NCBI RefSeq assembly: GCF_027587375.1
Contig: NZ_JAMXIC010000019.1
Coordinates: 40,813-104,812 of the forward strand
Direction of reading: 5' to 3'
Source: Arthrobacter sp. B2a2-09
GTDB taxonomy: Bacteria > Actinomycetota > Actinomycetes > Actinomycetales > Micrococcaceae
DNA: 64,000 nucleotides
Shown: one piece after another, positions 16,599-26,280 of the stretch
How the letters are laid out: each line of letters begins with the position of its first letter
Position numbering within the stretch: the first letter of the stretch is position 1
Notes under the pieces: model-generated
What the model was told of the DNA's origin: nothing
The model's input: only the letters and a program-made list of their open reading frames with translations
Databases searched by the model: none
Translations under genes and position numbers: made by a program

Positions 16599-19160
16599 TT
16601 GCCAGGCCTGAACCTGACGCGCGCCGAAGCCGGGCAGCGCGCAGAATTGCTCACCGTGACCTCGTATGACGTCACCCTCGATTTGACCAAGGGCGCCACG
16701 GTCTTCGGCTCCACCACGGTGGTGAAGTTCTCCGCCGTCGAGGGTTCCTCGAGCTTTATCGACGCGATCACGGAGACCGTGCACAGCGTGACGCTGAACG
16801 GCACCGAACTTGATCCGGCGGTGGTGTCCGACGGCGTCCGCATCCAACTGCCGGAGCTCGCCGCGGAGAACGAACTCACGGTAGTTGCCGATGCCCCCTA
16901 CATGAACACCGGTGAGGGCCTGCACCGTTTCGTGGACCCGGTGGATAACGAGGCCTACCTGTACACACAGTTCGAGGTGCCCGATTCCCGCCGCATGTTC
17001 GCCGTGTTCGAGCAGCCGGACCTGAAGGCGGCATTCACTTTCACGGTCACTGCGCCCTCGCACTGGGACCTGATCTCCAATTCACCCACTCCGGTACCAG
17101 CGGAAACCACCCCCGGGGACGACGGCGGTGCGCGCTCCGTCTGGCATTTCGCCCCCACTCCCCGCATCTCTTCCTACGTCACTGCTTTGATCGCGGGACC
17201 GTACCAATCGGTCCGCAGCAAGGTCACGAGCTCCGATGGCCGCGTCATCCCGCTCGGTGTGTTCGCCCGCAAATCCCTCATGCAGTACCTGGACGCCGAC
17301 AACATCTTCGAGCTGACCCGCCAGGGCTTTGAGTTCTTCGAGGCCCAGTTCGGCTTCCCGTATCCCTTCGAGAAGTACGACCAACTGTTCGTTCCCGAGT
17401 TCAATGCCGGCGCCATGGAAAACGCCGGCGCGGTGACCATCCTCGAAGGCTACGTCTTCCGCGGCAAGGTCACCGACGCCCAGATCGAACGCCGCGCCAT
17501 CACCGTGCTGCACGAACTGGCCCACATGTGGTTCGGCGACCTCGTCACGATGCGCTGGTGGAACGACCTCTGGCTCAACGAGTCCTTTGCCGAGTACATG
17601 TCCCACCTGGCCGCGGTCGAAAACACCGAATTTGACCGTGCCTGGACCACCTTTGCGTCCGTGGAGAAATCCTGGGCGTACCGGCAGGACCAGTTGCCCA
17701 CGACGCACCCGATTTTCGCCGAGATCAACGATCTCCAGGACGTCGAGGTCAACTTCGATGGCATCACCTACGCCAAGGGAGCTTCGGTGCTGCGGCAGTT
17801 GGTTGCATGGGTGGGGCCGGAACAGTTCATGGCCGGCGTCCGCGAATACTTCCAGAAGCACGCGTGGCAGAACACCGAACTGGTGGACCTCATGAAGGAA
17901 CTCGAAGCTGCCAGCGGCCGCGACTTGGACCAGTGGGGCAAGCTCTGGCTCGAGACTGCCGGCGTCAATACCCTCTCCCCCGAGCTCGAGGTCGACGCGG
18001 ACGGCACCATCACGTCTTTTGCGATCGTGCAGACGGCTATCGAGGAGCAGCCCACCCTGCGGCCGCACCGCCTCGCCGTCGGGTTCTACCGCCTCTCAGC
18101 CGAAGGCAAACTTGAGCGGACCCACAGGGAGGAGCTGGACGTCGATGGCCCGCGGACCGATGTCCCCGCCCTTGCCGGACTGGCTCGCCCGGACCTGGTC
18201 CTGCTCAACGACGACGACCTCGCCTACGCGAAGGTCCGCCTCGATCCCGCGTCTCTGGCCACTGCGAAGGCCCATTTGAAGGACTTCGCCGGTAGCCTGC
18301 CCCGGACCCTCGTGTGGGGTTCGGCGTGGGATGCGGCCCGCGACGGCGAAACTCCGGCCCGTGGCTACGTCGATCTGATCCTGGCAAATATCGCGTCCGA
18401 GACCGATTCCTCCGTGATCCTGACCCAGCTCCGCCAGCTGGCCACCACCCTGACGTACTACGTCGCAGCGGAGCATAAGGATGCCGCCATGGTGGCCGCC
18501 GCTGACAGGCTGTGGGAACTCTCGTCCACCGCGGCTGCCGGATCGGACGCCCAGCTCCAATTCGTGAAGTCTTTCGCGTTGCTTGCCGGGAGCATCTCGC
18601 AGCTGGACACCGTCCAGGCTGTCCTGGACGGCAGCACCGTCGTGGATGGCCTCACAGTTGACCAGGACTTGCGTTGGGAACTCCTCGCCTCGCTGGTGGT
18701 GGGCGGGCGCCAGGGTCAGGACCGGATCGACGCAGAACTGGAGCGCGACCACACGGCCAATGGCCAGAACGCTGCCGCCTTGGCGACGGCAGCCCTTCCC
18801 ACGCCAGAAGCCAAAGCCGATGCATGGAACAAGATCGTCGTGACAGGCGAGCTTTCCAACGCCATTCAAAGCTCCGCCGTAGCGGGCTTCACACGGGTGC
18901 TGGACACGTCCCTGTTGGAACCGTACGCCGAAAAGTACTTTGAGGCCGTCCCTGAGATTGTCGCCAACCGCACCTTCGCGCTGGCCCAGCAAATCGTCGT
19001 CGGACTCTACCCGGCGCAGTTGACCACAGAGGCCACGGTGGACCGCACAGATAAGTTCCTGGCTGAACTGCCGGCGGCCAGCAACGCCTTGCGGCGCATG
19101 ATGCTCGAAAACCGCGACGGCGTTGCCCGTGCCCTGAAGGCCCGCGCGGCAGACGCCTAA
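16599..19160 (+). CDS. pepN: Aminopeptidase N (M1 family)
   Basis: An 853-residue zinc aminopeptidase. The exopeptidase motif GAMENAG is at 271-277, the zinc-binding HELAH at 305-309 and the third ligand Glu328 in WLNESFAEY. A C-terminal ERAP1-like helical domain follows. The start is TTG 16599, because a strong TTGGAGG ribosome-binding site lies at the right spacing and no ATG is near. It is divergent from the DUF1648 gene. The homologue of Rv2467 sits in the same place relative to rpiB. Confidence 0.96.
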   Translation: MPGLNLTRAEAGQRAELLTVTSYDVTLDLTKGATVFGSTTVVKFSAVEGSSSFIDAITETVHSVTLNGTELDPAVVSDGVRIQLPELAAENELTVVADAPYMNTGEGLHRFVDPVDNEAYLYTQFEVPDSRRMFAVFEQPDLKAAFTFTVTAPSHWDLISNSPTPVPAETTPGDDGGARSVWHFAPTPRISSYVTALIAGPYQSVRSKVTSSDGRVIPLGVFARKSLMQYLDADNIFELTRQGFEFFEAQFGFPYPFEKYDQLFVPEFNAGAMENAGAVTILEGYVFRGKVTDAQIERRAITVLHELAHMWFGDLVTMRWWNDLWLNESFAEYMSHLAAVENTEFDRAWTTFASVEKSWAYRQDQLPTTHPIFAEINDLQDVEVNFDGITYAKGASVLRQLVAWVGPEQFMAGVREYFQKHAWQNTELVDLMKELEAASGRDLDQWGKLWLETAGVNTLSPELEVDADGTITSFAIVQTAIEEQPTLRPHRLAVGFYRLSAEGKLERTHREELDVDGPRTDVPALAGLARPDLVLLNDDDLAYAKVRLDPASLATAKAHLKDFAGSLPRTLVWGSAWDAARDGETPARGYVDLILANIASETDSSVILTQLRQLATTLTYYVAAEHKDAAMVAAADRLWELSSTAAAGSDAQLQFVKSFALLAGSISQLDTVQAVLDGSTVVDGLTVDQDLRWELLASLVVGGRQGQDRIDAELERDHTANGQNAAALATAALPTPEAKADAWNKIVVTGELSNAIQSSAVAGFTRVLDTSLLEPYAEKYFEAVPEIVANRTFALAQQIVVGLYPAQLTTEATVDRTDKFLAELPAASNALRRMMLENRDGVARALKARAADA

Positions 19161-19184
19161 GCACCGTCGGGTAAATCACCGTCA

Positions 19185-19219
19185 GGCCCCGGTTCCGTTT
19201 CAATGGAACCGGGGCCTTT
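19185..19219 (+). terminator. Terminator after pepN
   Basis: GGCCCCGGTTCC pairs perfectly with GGAACCGGGGCC around an eight-base loop, followed by TTTCC. Confidence 0.85.
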
Positions 19220-19260
19220 CCGTGTGCCGCCCGCGAAAGCACCGCCGCTAGACTTTCCGC

Positions 19261-19740
19261 ATGAGCCTGGACGAACACCACTACTCCCTGACCGTGCGCT
19301 GGACCGGAAATCTGGGCACCGGGACTTCCTCCTACCGTGGCTATGCCAGGGACCACGACGTCGAGATCCCCGGCCTGCCCGTCCTGAGGGGATCCTCGGA
19401 CCCCACCTTCCATGGCGACCGCAGCCGGTACAACCCCGAGCAACTGCTCCTCACTGCCCTGTCCCAGTGCCACATGCTGTCTTTCCTGCATGTCGCGGTC
19501 AAACACGGAGTGGTGGTCACAGACTATGTAGACCACGCCGAGGGCATGATGAGGCTCAATCGCGACGGCAGCGGCCAGTTCGAAAACGTCACCTTGAAGC
19601 CGCAAGTCACGGTTGCCGACCCGGCGCATATTTCCCTCGTGGACGAATTGCACCATGAGGCGAACGAGGTGTGCTTTATCGCCCGGAGCGTCAATTTTCC
19701 CGTTCTGCACGAGCCGAGCACGACGGCGGCCGCTAGCTAA
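19261..19740 (+). CDS. OsmC family protein
   Basis: A 159-residue protein of the OsmC/Ohr fold, a thiol peroxidase family that acts on organic hydroperoxides. The first redox cysteine sits in LTALSQCHMLSFLH and the second in EVCFIARSVNFPV, so the pair needed for catalysis is present. Length and the N-terminal Y/W-rich strand fit the OsmC-like subgroup rather than Ohr. The ATG at 19261 is just after the pepN terminator. The stop overlaps the end of the opposing epimerase-like gene by four bases. Confidence 0.88.
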   Translation: MSLDEHHYSLTVRWTGNLGTGTSSYRGYARDHDVEIPGLPVLRGSSDPTFHGDRSRYNPEQLLLTALSQCHMLSFLHVAVKHGVVVTDYVDHAEGMMRLNRDGSGQFENVTLKPQVTVADPAHISLVDELHHEANEVCFIARSVNFPVLHEPSTTAAAS

Positions 19741-20777
19741 GTCTCCCGACGCGCCTTCCCAGCGGGCTTCGATAGCTCCCGTAATTCTTCGAGCAGCTGC
19801 TGTTCCCTTATCGGAGTCAGGCCGGCCTTGCGTTCCCTGCCCAAGCCGCGGACGCGTTCGTCCACCAAGGTATCCCGCACGGTTTCCCGCCAGGGACGCA
19901 AAGCCAGGCCGCGGGCGCGCGCCGCGGCGTTCGAACGCGCCGAAAAGCCTTCGTGGCCGGGCGGTAGCCAAAGTGGCAGGGACTCGGGACCGGACCAGTA
20001 CCGGACCTCGTGGTCCACCAGCCATTCCTCGTCCGCCACCACCGTCTCCCCAAACACCCCGGTCTCCGCGCGCACTCCGGCGGCGTGCCGTGACTCTTCG
20101 ATGTATTCACCGAAGGGAACCACTGTCCCCGTGGCATTGAAGGTACCCGTCAACCCTCGCTCGGCGGCGGTGAGTATCCAGGCGGCGAGATCCCGAACAT
20201 CGATGACTTGTGTGGGACGGTCCTGGATGTCCGGCAGGAGGACGGGATCCTGGGAAGCTGCGAATCGGGCCGGCCAATATCCGTACCGGTCGGACGAATC
20301 TCCAGGCCCTCCGATGAGCCCGGCCCGGACAATATGAGCCTTCGCCCCGGCCATGTCCATGGTCAACTGTTCGATCGCGGACTTTGACTCACCATAGCTT
20401 TCGGGGGTAGCGGCAGCGCCAAGAGGCAACGGCGCCAGCAACTTTGCGTCCTCGTCCGCTCCCGGGGTTGAATGGTCCGCGTAAACAGAACAACTCGACA
20501 CGAATGTCCAATGGGCTGCGCGCAAAACCAGCTCTTCCATGGCCTGCCGGGCGTGTTCCGGATCGCGCGACACGTCCACCACCGCGTCCCAGGCGCCGCT
20601 CAGCTCAGCATAGGCGTTTGATCCTTCGGCGCGGTCGGCGCGGACCCAGGTGGCGCCGTCGGGCGGTTGGACGGTTGTGCCGCGCGCCAAGCACGTGACC
20701 TCATGGCCGGCCGCGACGGCTTGCCGCGCGATTTCGGATGACAAGAAGGCCGTTCCGCCAAGAATCAGGATGCGCAT
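19737..20777 (-). CDS. NAD-dependent epimerase/dehydratase-like protein
   Basis: A 346-residue extended SDR with the N-terminal Rossmann motif ILGGTAFLSSEIARQ (GGTxFxS variant of GxxGxxG) and YGESKSAIEQ supplying the Tyr and Lys of the active site. Similar actinobacterial proteins are annotated as NAD-dependent epimerase or isoflavone-reductase-like. The substrate is unknown. The C-terminal 40 residues are rich in Arg and Glu. Confidence 0.8.
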   Translation of the reverse strand: MRILILGGTAFLSSEIARQAVAAGHEVTCLARGTTVQPPDGATWVRADRAEGSNAYAELSGAWDAVVDVSRDPEHARQAMEELVLRAAHWTFVSSCSVYADHSTPGADEDAKLLAPLPLGAAATPESYGESKSAIEQLTMDMAGAKAHIVRAGLIGGPGDSSDRYGYWPARFAASQDPVLLPDIQDRPTQVIDVRDLAAWILTAAERGLTGTFNATGTVVPFGEYIEESRHAAGVRAETGVFGETVVADEEWLVDHEVRYWSGPESLPLWLPPGHEGFSARSNAAARARGLALRPWRETVRDTLVDERVRGLGRERKAGLTPIREQQLLEELRELSKPAGKARRET

Positions 20778-20880
20778 GCGGCCACGCTACGGCGATAGGG
20801 TTGACCGTGGACAGAGTGTTCAGCGCCCGGCGAAAAAGGGCCCGGCGAACAATTGGATCCCGTGAGGAGCATTCCCGCAA

Positions 20881-21609
20881 ATGAACGTCGCCTCGTCGAC
20901 CGACAACATCGTGGCCGATGCAGCCAAGATCGATTTCGCGTCAATCTTCGTGACGCTGGGCATTGGGTTGGTGGTCTGGGTTGTGGCCCGGTTCATCATC
21001 CTGCGTATTACCCGCAGCGTGGCAGAGGGCACCAGCTTCTTCAAGAAAGCGCATTTCAGGTGGGTCCAGCCGGCCTTCCGGGCGCTCGACCATGAACGGC
21101 GCGCCCAACGCGCCCACACCATCGGCTCGCTGCTGACAAGCGTTCTGAGCGTGGTGGTGGTGGTCATCGTCATCATCTACGTCCTCAAATACCTGAATGT
21201 GGATATTGCACCGCTGCTCACGAGCGTCGGTATTTTGGGTGTGGCCATTGGCTTCGGCGCCCAACAACTCATCCGCGATTTCCTTTCCGGCATCTTCATC
21301 ACCATCGAGGACCAATTCGGGATCGGCGATGTGATCGTGACCACTGAAGTGATTGGCACCGTTGAATCGGTAGGCCTCCGGATCACCCGGCTCCGGGCCG
21401 AAGACGGCGCCATCTGGTATCTGCGCAACGGAGAAATCCTGAGGGTGGGCAACCGCTCGCAAGGCGACTACGTGCCACAGGAACCAGCCGCATCGGAGGA
21501 CGTTCCGCTCGCACCTCCCGGTACTGCGCCTGCCGAATCCGCTGCAGCCGGGGCGCCGCAAGCTTCAAAGGACGCCGTCAAGATCAAAGAGCAGAAAGCA
21601 GGTGAGTGA
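20881..21609 (+). CDS. Small-conductance mechanosensitive channel (MscS family)
   Basis: A 242-residue membrane protein. There is a hydrophobic N-terminal helix (FVTLGIGLVVWVVARFIIL), a second (LLTSVLSVVVVVIVIIYVLKYL), and the pore-lining/beta-domain signature GVLGVAIGFGAQQLIRDFLSGIFITIEDQFGIGDV-type sequence (reads ILGVAIGFGAQQLIRDFLSG). It ends in a Pro/Ala-rich tail. It probably releases solutes on hypo-osmotic shock. The haemoglobin gene starts two bases after its stop, implying an operon. Confidence 0.9.
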   Translation: MNVASSTDNIVADAAKIDFASIFVTLGIGLVVWVVARFIILRITRSVAEGTSFFKKAHFRWVQPAFRALDHERRAQRAHTIGSLLTSVLSVVVVVIVIIYVLKYLNVDIAPLLTSVGILGVAIGFGAQQLIRDFLSGIFITIEDQFGIGDVIVTTEVIGTVESVGLRITRLRAEDGAIWYLRNGEILRVGNRSQGDYVPQEPAASEDVPLAPPGTAPAESAAAGAPQASKDAVKIKEQKAGE

Positions 21610-21610
21610 C

Positions 21611-22084
21611 ATGAGCAGCCAGCAGGAATCCGCAGCACCGCAACCGGCCGAACGGCGGCAGTTGATGCAAAACGATCCGTTCAGCCAGCCTGCCTACACC
21701 GACAGCTTCTATGAAGCCGTCGGCGGCCACGAGACTTTCGCGAAACTCATCGATGTCTTCTACGACGGCGTCGCCGGAGATCCATTGCTCCGGCCCATGT
21801 ACCCAGAACAAGACCTCGCCCCGGCAAAGCGACGGTTCCTCATGTTTCTTGAGCAGTATTGGGGCGGTCCGGGCACTTACAGCGAGGAACGCGGGCACCC
21901 CCGCCTGAGGATGCGGCACATGCCGTTCCAGGTGACACCCGAAGCCAAGGAACGCTGGCTCTTCCACATGCGCGCGGCAGTGGATTCGCTCGACTTGTCG
22001 CCGCTTCACGAAGGTACGCTGTGGGACTACATGGAGCGGGCCGCGCTCACGATGGTCAACAGCCCGTCGGTCCAGCAGCCCTGA
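21611..22084 (+). CDS. glbO: Group II truncated haemoglobin (HbO type)
   Basis: A 157-residue globin from ATG 21611 (GTG 21602 is an alternative). Readable landmarks are FYEAVGGHETFAKLIDVFY (A/B helices), the CD1 Tyr region LRPMYPEQDL, FLEQYWGGPGTYSEERGHPRLRMRHMPF with the proximal His (RHMPF), and Trp G8 in AKERWLFHM. The 13-residue N-terminal extension is usual for actinobacterial HbO. The family is linked to O2 handling, peroxidase activity and NO resistance. It is coupled to the MscS gene here, and the equivalent of Rv2470. Confidence 0.92.
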   Translation: MSSQQESAAPQPAERRQLMQNDPFSQPAYTDSFYEAVGGHETFAKLIDVFYDGVAGDPLLRPMYPEQDLAPAKRRFLMFLEQYWGGPGTYSEERGHPRLRMRHMPFQVTPEAKERWLFHMRAAVDSLDLSPLHEGTLWDYMERAALTMVNSPSVQQP

Positions 22085-22176
22085 GGGCGTAGGCGCTTAG
22101 GGCTGTACCCGCCTAGAGTGGGGCAGCAGGGTCCCTACGTGGCGCGGAACGCGACACGAAAGGGCCTGCCCCAATC

Positions 22177-22851
22177 TCAGCGGGATTGGAAGCCCAGGCC
22201 TGATCCGGATCGTGCCAGGATGTGACCCCGGCTCCCGCTGAGCCGGAACCAGCGGCCGTTGCGGAAGAGTCGGTGTTCCCCATCGCCAAGGAAACCGAGC
22301 GCCAAGGCCGCGAACGCCGCGCCTGCGGGCACGCCGCTGAGTCCCGGAATCTCCCGTCCCCACACCGCTGCCCTGGCATTGTTGACGATCAATGCGCCAG
22401 GCTGTTCCGGAACAATCCCGGCCACCTCGGCAATGCCGGCATTCGCGACAGACCTGAGTTCGGCGTCGGGCACTGAACCCAGCGGCTCCCAGCCGCTGCG
22501 GGGCGCCCCGACTCCCGCCCACGATTCGGAAACGGTCGACGGCGGGATCGGAAGCTCGACGTCGTCGGCGCCGGAACGCGCCAAGCGGTCCAGGACCGAG
22601 GACAGAGTCACGGTGACGTCGGAATGCGCGTCATCGGCGAGGGCGATGGTCCGTAGCCCGAGAATGGTGGGGGTCGCTTCGCCCAGGAGGCGCGGCCTCA
22701 GGACGCACACATATGCAGCCAGGACGCGCCCGGAAGCCTGCAGCCGTATGGCGCCATCGTCGATGCTCTTGGCACGCGTGACATAAGTGCGGAGATCCGC
22801 CAGATCACGAGGATCGACGAAATGGAAGGACTGGGTCAATACATCGGACAC
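22177..22851 (-). CDS. Uncharacterised actinobacterial protein
   Basis: A protein of about 224 residues if it starts at the GTG 22851 (VSDVLTQSFHFVDPRDLADL). An open frame up to 22944 would overlap the divergent tesB start, so I prefer the shorter form. I recognise no catalytic motif. Content includes DDGAIRLQASGRVLAAYVCVL and an internal hydrophobic AAFAALALGFLG. It is probably cytosolic. The conserved-looking N-terminus (FHFVDPRDLADLRTY) resembles hypothetical proteins in Arthrobacter-type genomes. The start is uncertain. Confidence 0.6.
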   Translation of the reverse strand: MSDVLTQSFHFVDPRDLADLRTYVTRAKSIDDGAIRLQASGRVLAAYVCVLRPRLLGEATPTILGLRTIALADDAHSDVTVTLSSVLDRLARSGADDVELPIPPSTVSESWAGVGAPRSGWEPLGSVPDAELRSVANAGIAEVAGIVPEQPGALIVNNARAAVWGREIPGLSGVPAGAAFAALALGFLGDGEHRLFRNGRWFRLSGSRGHILARSGSGLGFQSR

Positions 22852-22914
22852 ATCATCGACTTTACCGGCATGTCCGCGGTTGAGAGGGGTCAGGGTGGCG
22901 TCTAGAGTCGAACC

Positions 22915-23823
22915 ATGACTGACGCGCACGCCGGCCTGGAACATCAGGTTGCCCTTGAGGACCCCACATCCACCCTCATCGAGCTGTTGTCCCTAGCCGA
23001 TTTCGACGGCGCGAGGACAGCCGAGGACATCTTCCTCGGGCCGTCCCAGAAACAGCCGCGCCACCGCGTGTTCGGCGGGCAGGTGCTCGCCCAGTCGCTC
23101 GTGGCCGGTATGCGCACTGTGGAGGAGGACCGAACCGTCCATTCCATGCACGGCTATTTCCTCCGTCCCGGAGACGCCAACCAGCCCATCACTTTCAGCG
23201 TTGAACGGCTTCGCGACGGACGCTCCTTCTCCGCCCGTCGGGTGCACGCCTACCAGGAAGGTCAACCGATCCTCTCGATGATCGCTTCCTTCCAGACCGA
23301 GGCGGAGGGCGTGGAGCACCAGTCCTCCATGCCGGCCGGAATTCCGGACCCCGAAACGCTGCCAAGCACCGCGGAACTCCTGCAGAAGTACGACCATCCG
23401 CTCGCCCGCCACATGTCCTTCGAGCGGCCCTTCGATGTCCGCCACGTAGACCCCGCACTCTATGTGGAAGCGCCCAAGGACCGGGTAGCCAGCAATGCCG
23501 TCTGGATGAAGACTTTTGGCCCGATGCCGGACGATCCCAACCTTCATCTGGCCGCCCTGGCCTACGCGAGCGACTACACCATCCTGGAATCGGTGCTCCG
23601 CAAGAACGGATTGAGCTGGATGACGCCCGGCATGAGCGTAGCGAGCCTTGACCACGCCATGTGGTGGCATCGTCCCGTCCGCGTGGACGAGTGGCTGCTC
23701 TACGTGCAGGAGTCCCCCAGCGCCCAAGGCGCCCGCGGACTGGCCACCGGCAAGATCTTCAGCCAGGACGGCCAGCATGTCGCCACGGTGGCGCAGGAGG
23801 GTATGCTCCGGATCCCGCAGTAG
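22915..23823 (+). CDS. tesB: Acyl-CoA thioesterase II (TesB-like)
   Basis: A 302-residue double hot-dog thioesterase that hydrolyses acyl-CoA to free acid and CoA. Landmarks are RHRVFGGQVLAQSLVAGMRTV, MHGYFLRPGDANQPITF, the Asp/Ser/Gln network region LAALAYASDYTILES and SLDHAMWWHRPVRVDEWLLY. The length is normal for the family. The ATG at 22915 fits the family start. It is followed by a strong bidirectional hairpin and the convergent ettA. Confidence 0.92.
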   Translation: MTDAHAGLEHQVALEDPTSTLIELLSLADFDGARTAEDIFLGPSQKQPRHRVFGGQVLAQSLVAGMRTVEEDRTVHSMHGYFLRPGDANQPITFSVERLRDGRSFSARRVHAYQEGQPILSMIASFQTEAEGVEHQSSMPAGIPDPETLPSTAELLQKYDHPLARHMSFERPFDVRHVDPALYVEAPKDRVASNAVWMKTFGPMPDDPNLHLAALAYASDYTILESVLRKNGLSWMTPGMSVASLDHAMWWHRPVRVDEWLLYVQESPSAQGARGLATGKIFSQDGQHVATVAQEGMLRIPQ

Positions 23824-23879
23824 TTGATTGCGTCGCAGCCAGAACGCTGCCAAACGCGGCCAAGATCATCGCAGCAAAG

Positions 23880-23921
23880 AAGGCCGGCGCCCCGGGAGAA
23901 ATATCCAGGGGCGCCGGCCTT
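23880..23921. terminator. Bidirectional terminator between tesB and ettA
   Basis: AAGGCCGGCGCCCC pairs with GGGGCGCCGGCCTT (14 bp). On the minus strand it is followed by CTTTGCTGCG and on the plus strand by CTGTGG. It lies between the stops of two convergent genes. Confidence 0.8.
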
Positions 23922-23938
23922 CTGTGGTGAAATTCGCT

Positions 23939-25621
23939 TTAGTCGCGGGTCAGCTTGCGGTGCGTGACACGGTGCGGCTTGGCAGCGTCCGCACCGAGGC
24001 GTTCCACCTTGTTTTCTTCGTAGGATTCGAAGTTACCCTCGAACCAGTACCACTTCGACGGGTTCTCCTCGTCGCCTTCGTAGGCCAGGATGTGGGTGGC
24101 AACCCGGTCGAGGAACCACCGATCGTGCGAGACCACTACGGCGCAGCCGGGGAACTCGAGCAAGGCGTTCTCAAGACTGCTGAGGGTTTCAACATCGAGG
24201 TCGTTGGTCGGCTCGTCAAGAAGCAGGAGGTTTCCACCCTGCTTGAGGGTCAGTGCCAGGTTCAGGCGGTTACGCTCACCACCGGAGAGCACCCCGGCCT
24301 TCTTCTGCTGGTCCGGTCCCTTGAACCCGAAGGCCGCCACGTAGGCCCGGGACGGCATTTCCACATGGCCGACCTGGATGAAGTCGAGGCCGTCTGAAAC
24401 GACCTCCCACAGGGTCTTGTTGGGGTCGATGCCGCCACGGCTCTGATCGGCGTAGGAGATCTTGACCGAGTCACCGATCTTGAGGTCGCCACCGTCCAGC
24501 GGTTCCAGCCCGACGATCGTCTTGAACAAGGTGGTCTTGCCGACGCCGTTAGGACCGATGACGCCAACAATGCCGTTACGGGGCAGTGTGAACGAAAGCC
24601 CGTCGATCAGGGTCCGGTCCTCGAAGCCCTTCTGCAGGTTCTTCGCTTCCAGAACCAGGCCACCCAGGCGCGGTCCCGGCGGAATCTGGATTTCCTCGAA
24701 GTCGAGCTTCCTGGTGCGGTCAGCCTCGGCTGCCATTTCCTCGTACCGGGCCAGACGGGCCTTTGACTTGGTCTGGCGACCCTTGGCGTTGGAGCGGACC
24801 CATTCGAGTTCCTCGGTGAGACGCTTGGCCTGCTTGGCGTCCTTCTTACCCTGGATTTCGAGGCGGGCGCGCTTCTTCTCCAAGTACGTGGAGTAGTTGC
24901 CTTCATAGGGGTAAAGGCGGCCGCGGTCCACTTCACAGATCCACTCGGCGACGTGGTCCAGAAAGTAGCGGTCGTGAGTGATGGCGAGGACGGCACCGGG
25001 GTAGGAAGAGAGGTGCTGCTCCAGCCACAGGACACTTTCGGCGTCCAAGTGGTTGGTGGGCTCGTCAAGGAGCAGGAGGTCAGGCTTCTGCAGCAGGAGC
25101 TTGCAGAGGGCTACGCGGCGGCGCTCACCACCGGACAGGACAGTCACGTCGGAGTCGCCCGGCGGGCAGCGGAGTGCGTCCATGGCCTGCTCGAGCTGGG
25201 AATCGATGTCCCACGCATCTGCGGCGTCGATGGCTTCCTGAAGGTGGCCCATTTCCTCCAGCAGGGTGTCGTAGTCGGCGTCCGGGTTGGCCATTTCCTC
25301 GGAGATCGCGTTAAAGCGCTGGATCTTCGAGTAAATCTCGCCCACGCCTTCCTGGACGTTGCCCAGGACGGTCTTTTCCTCGTTCAGGGGCGGCTCCTGC
25401 AGGAGGATGCCCACGGAGTAGCCGGGGCTGAGGCGCGCTTCGCCGTTCGACGGTGTGTCGATGCCGGCCATGATCTTCAGGATCGTGGATTTGCCGGCTC
25501 CGTTCGGGCCAACGACGCCGATCTTCGCGCCAGGGAAGAACGACATGCTGACATCGTCCAGGATTAGTTTTTCGCCAACGGCCTTGCGAGCCTTGGTCAT
25601 CGTATAAATGAATTCCGCCAT
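23939..25621 (-). CDS. ettA: Energy-dependent translational throttle protein EttA (ABC-F)
   Basis: A 560-residue soluble ABC-F ATPase that binds the ribosomal E site. It has two ABC cassettes: Walker A GPNGAGKST at 38-46 with signature LSGGERRRVALCK and Walker B LLLLDEPTNHLD; and a second GPNGVGKTT with LSGGERNRLNLAL and LLLLDEPTNDLD. A charged arm/linker (YLEKKRARLEIQGKKDAKQAKRL region) separates them. The start ATG 25621 (MAEFIYTMTKARKAVG) is the canonical EttA N-terminus; an open frame running 200 codons further is not coding. It neighbours ssb, as Rv2477c neighbours Rv2478c. Confidence 0.95.
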   Translation of the reverse strand: MAEFIYTMTKARKAVGEKLILDDVSMSFFPGAKIGVVGPNGAGKSTILKIMAGIDTPSNGEARLSPGYSVGILLQEPPLNEEKTVLGNVQEGVGEIYSKIQRFNAISEEMANPDADYDTLLEEMGHLQEAIDAADAWDIDSQLEQAMDALRCPPGDSDVTVLSGGERRRVALCKLLLQKPDLLLLDEPTNHLDAESVLWLEQHLSSYPGAVLAITHDRYFLDHVAEWICEVDRGRLYPYEGNYSTYLEKKRARLEIQGKKDAKQAKRLTEELEWVRSNAKGRQTKSKARLARYEEMAAEADRTRKLDFEEIQIPPGPRLGGLVLEAKNLQKGFEDRTLIDGLSFTLPRNGIVGVIGPNGVGKTTLFKTIVGLEPLDGGDLKIGDSVKISYADQSRGGIDPNKTLWEVVSDGLDFIQVGHVEMPSRAYVAAFGFKGPDQQKKAGVLSGGERNRLNLALTLKQGGNLLLLDEPTNDLDVETLSSLENALLEFPGCAVVVSHDRWFLDRVATHILAYEGDEENPSKWYWFEGNFESYEENKVERLGADAAKPHRVTHRKLTRD

Positions 25622-25668
25622 GCCGTTAAATCTAATGGGTGGCAAGGCATAACTCACATTCGGCCCTG

Positions 25669-26205
25669 CTAGCGGGAATCCCCGACGAAGCATTTGCCGC
25701 TGGCCAACACCGGCAGGACTGCTACTGAAACCTGGCCGTCCCTGATCTCGCCCATGACGCAGTCCTTGTCCAGTTTGGCCGCGGCCTCGATGGCGTCGAC
25801 ATCCAGGCCCGTCGGCGTCTTGCTCGCGGATACCTCCAAGGCGGAGGCCGGAACGCCGGCCGAAACGAGTTGCGATCGCAGTGCATCTTGTGCCGGTTTG
25901 GGGGTTCCGGAGGCGATGGTTTTGAGTACGGACTCCATGGTCTGCTTCAGGGCGGCAGTGCCCGGGCTGAGCGATGCCGATGCCGATGCCGACGGGCTTC
26001 CAGCACTGGAAGTGGCCGTGGGAGGGGCACTGGCCGTACTCGACGGGGTAGGCGATGAAGCCGGCGTGCTTCCAGACACCACAGGAGCAGGTGCCGTGCA
26101 GCCCGCCACTAGCCCGGCCATGAGTAACGGCACCGCAAGCAGCAAACCTGGGCCTGCGGCCGCGTGGCGGCGTCCTGATGGTTTTCGCGGCATTCCCCTG
26201 CTCAT
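25669..26205 (-). CDS. Secreted lipoprotein with conserved C-terminal domain
   Basis: A protein of about 178 residues. It has an N-terminal signal peptide ending in the lipobox LVAGC, then a long Ser/Ala/Thr/Pro linker (SSPTPSSTASAPPTATS...), then a compact domain with two cysteines (DKDCVMGEIRDGQVSVAVLPV...GKCFVG). It resembles small actinobacterial lipoproteins with a domain I believe is called DUF6993, function unknown. Start ATG 26205, with GTG 26208 adjacent. It is likely anchored on the outer face of the cytoplasmic membrane. Confidence 0.75.
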   Translation of the reverse strand: MSRGMPRKPSGRRHAAAGPGLLLAVPLLMAGLVAGCTAPAPVVSGSTPASSPTPSSTASAPPTATSSAGSPSASASASLSPGTAALKQTMESVLKTIASGTPKPAQDALRSQLVSAGVPASALEVSASKTPTGLDVDAIEAAAKLDKDCVMGEIRDGQVSVAVLPVLASGKCFVGDSR

Positions 26206-26280
26206 CACCCGGCCATTCTGCCATGCGGTGCACTACCCGCTGCGCCGTATGGCATCCACGGATATCCGCGGCGTCCGTGT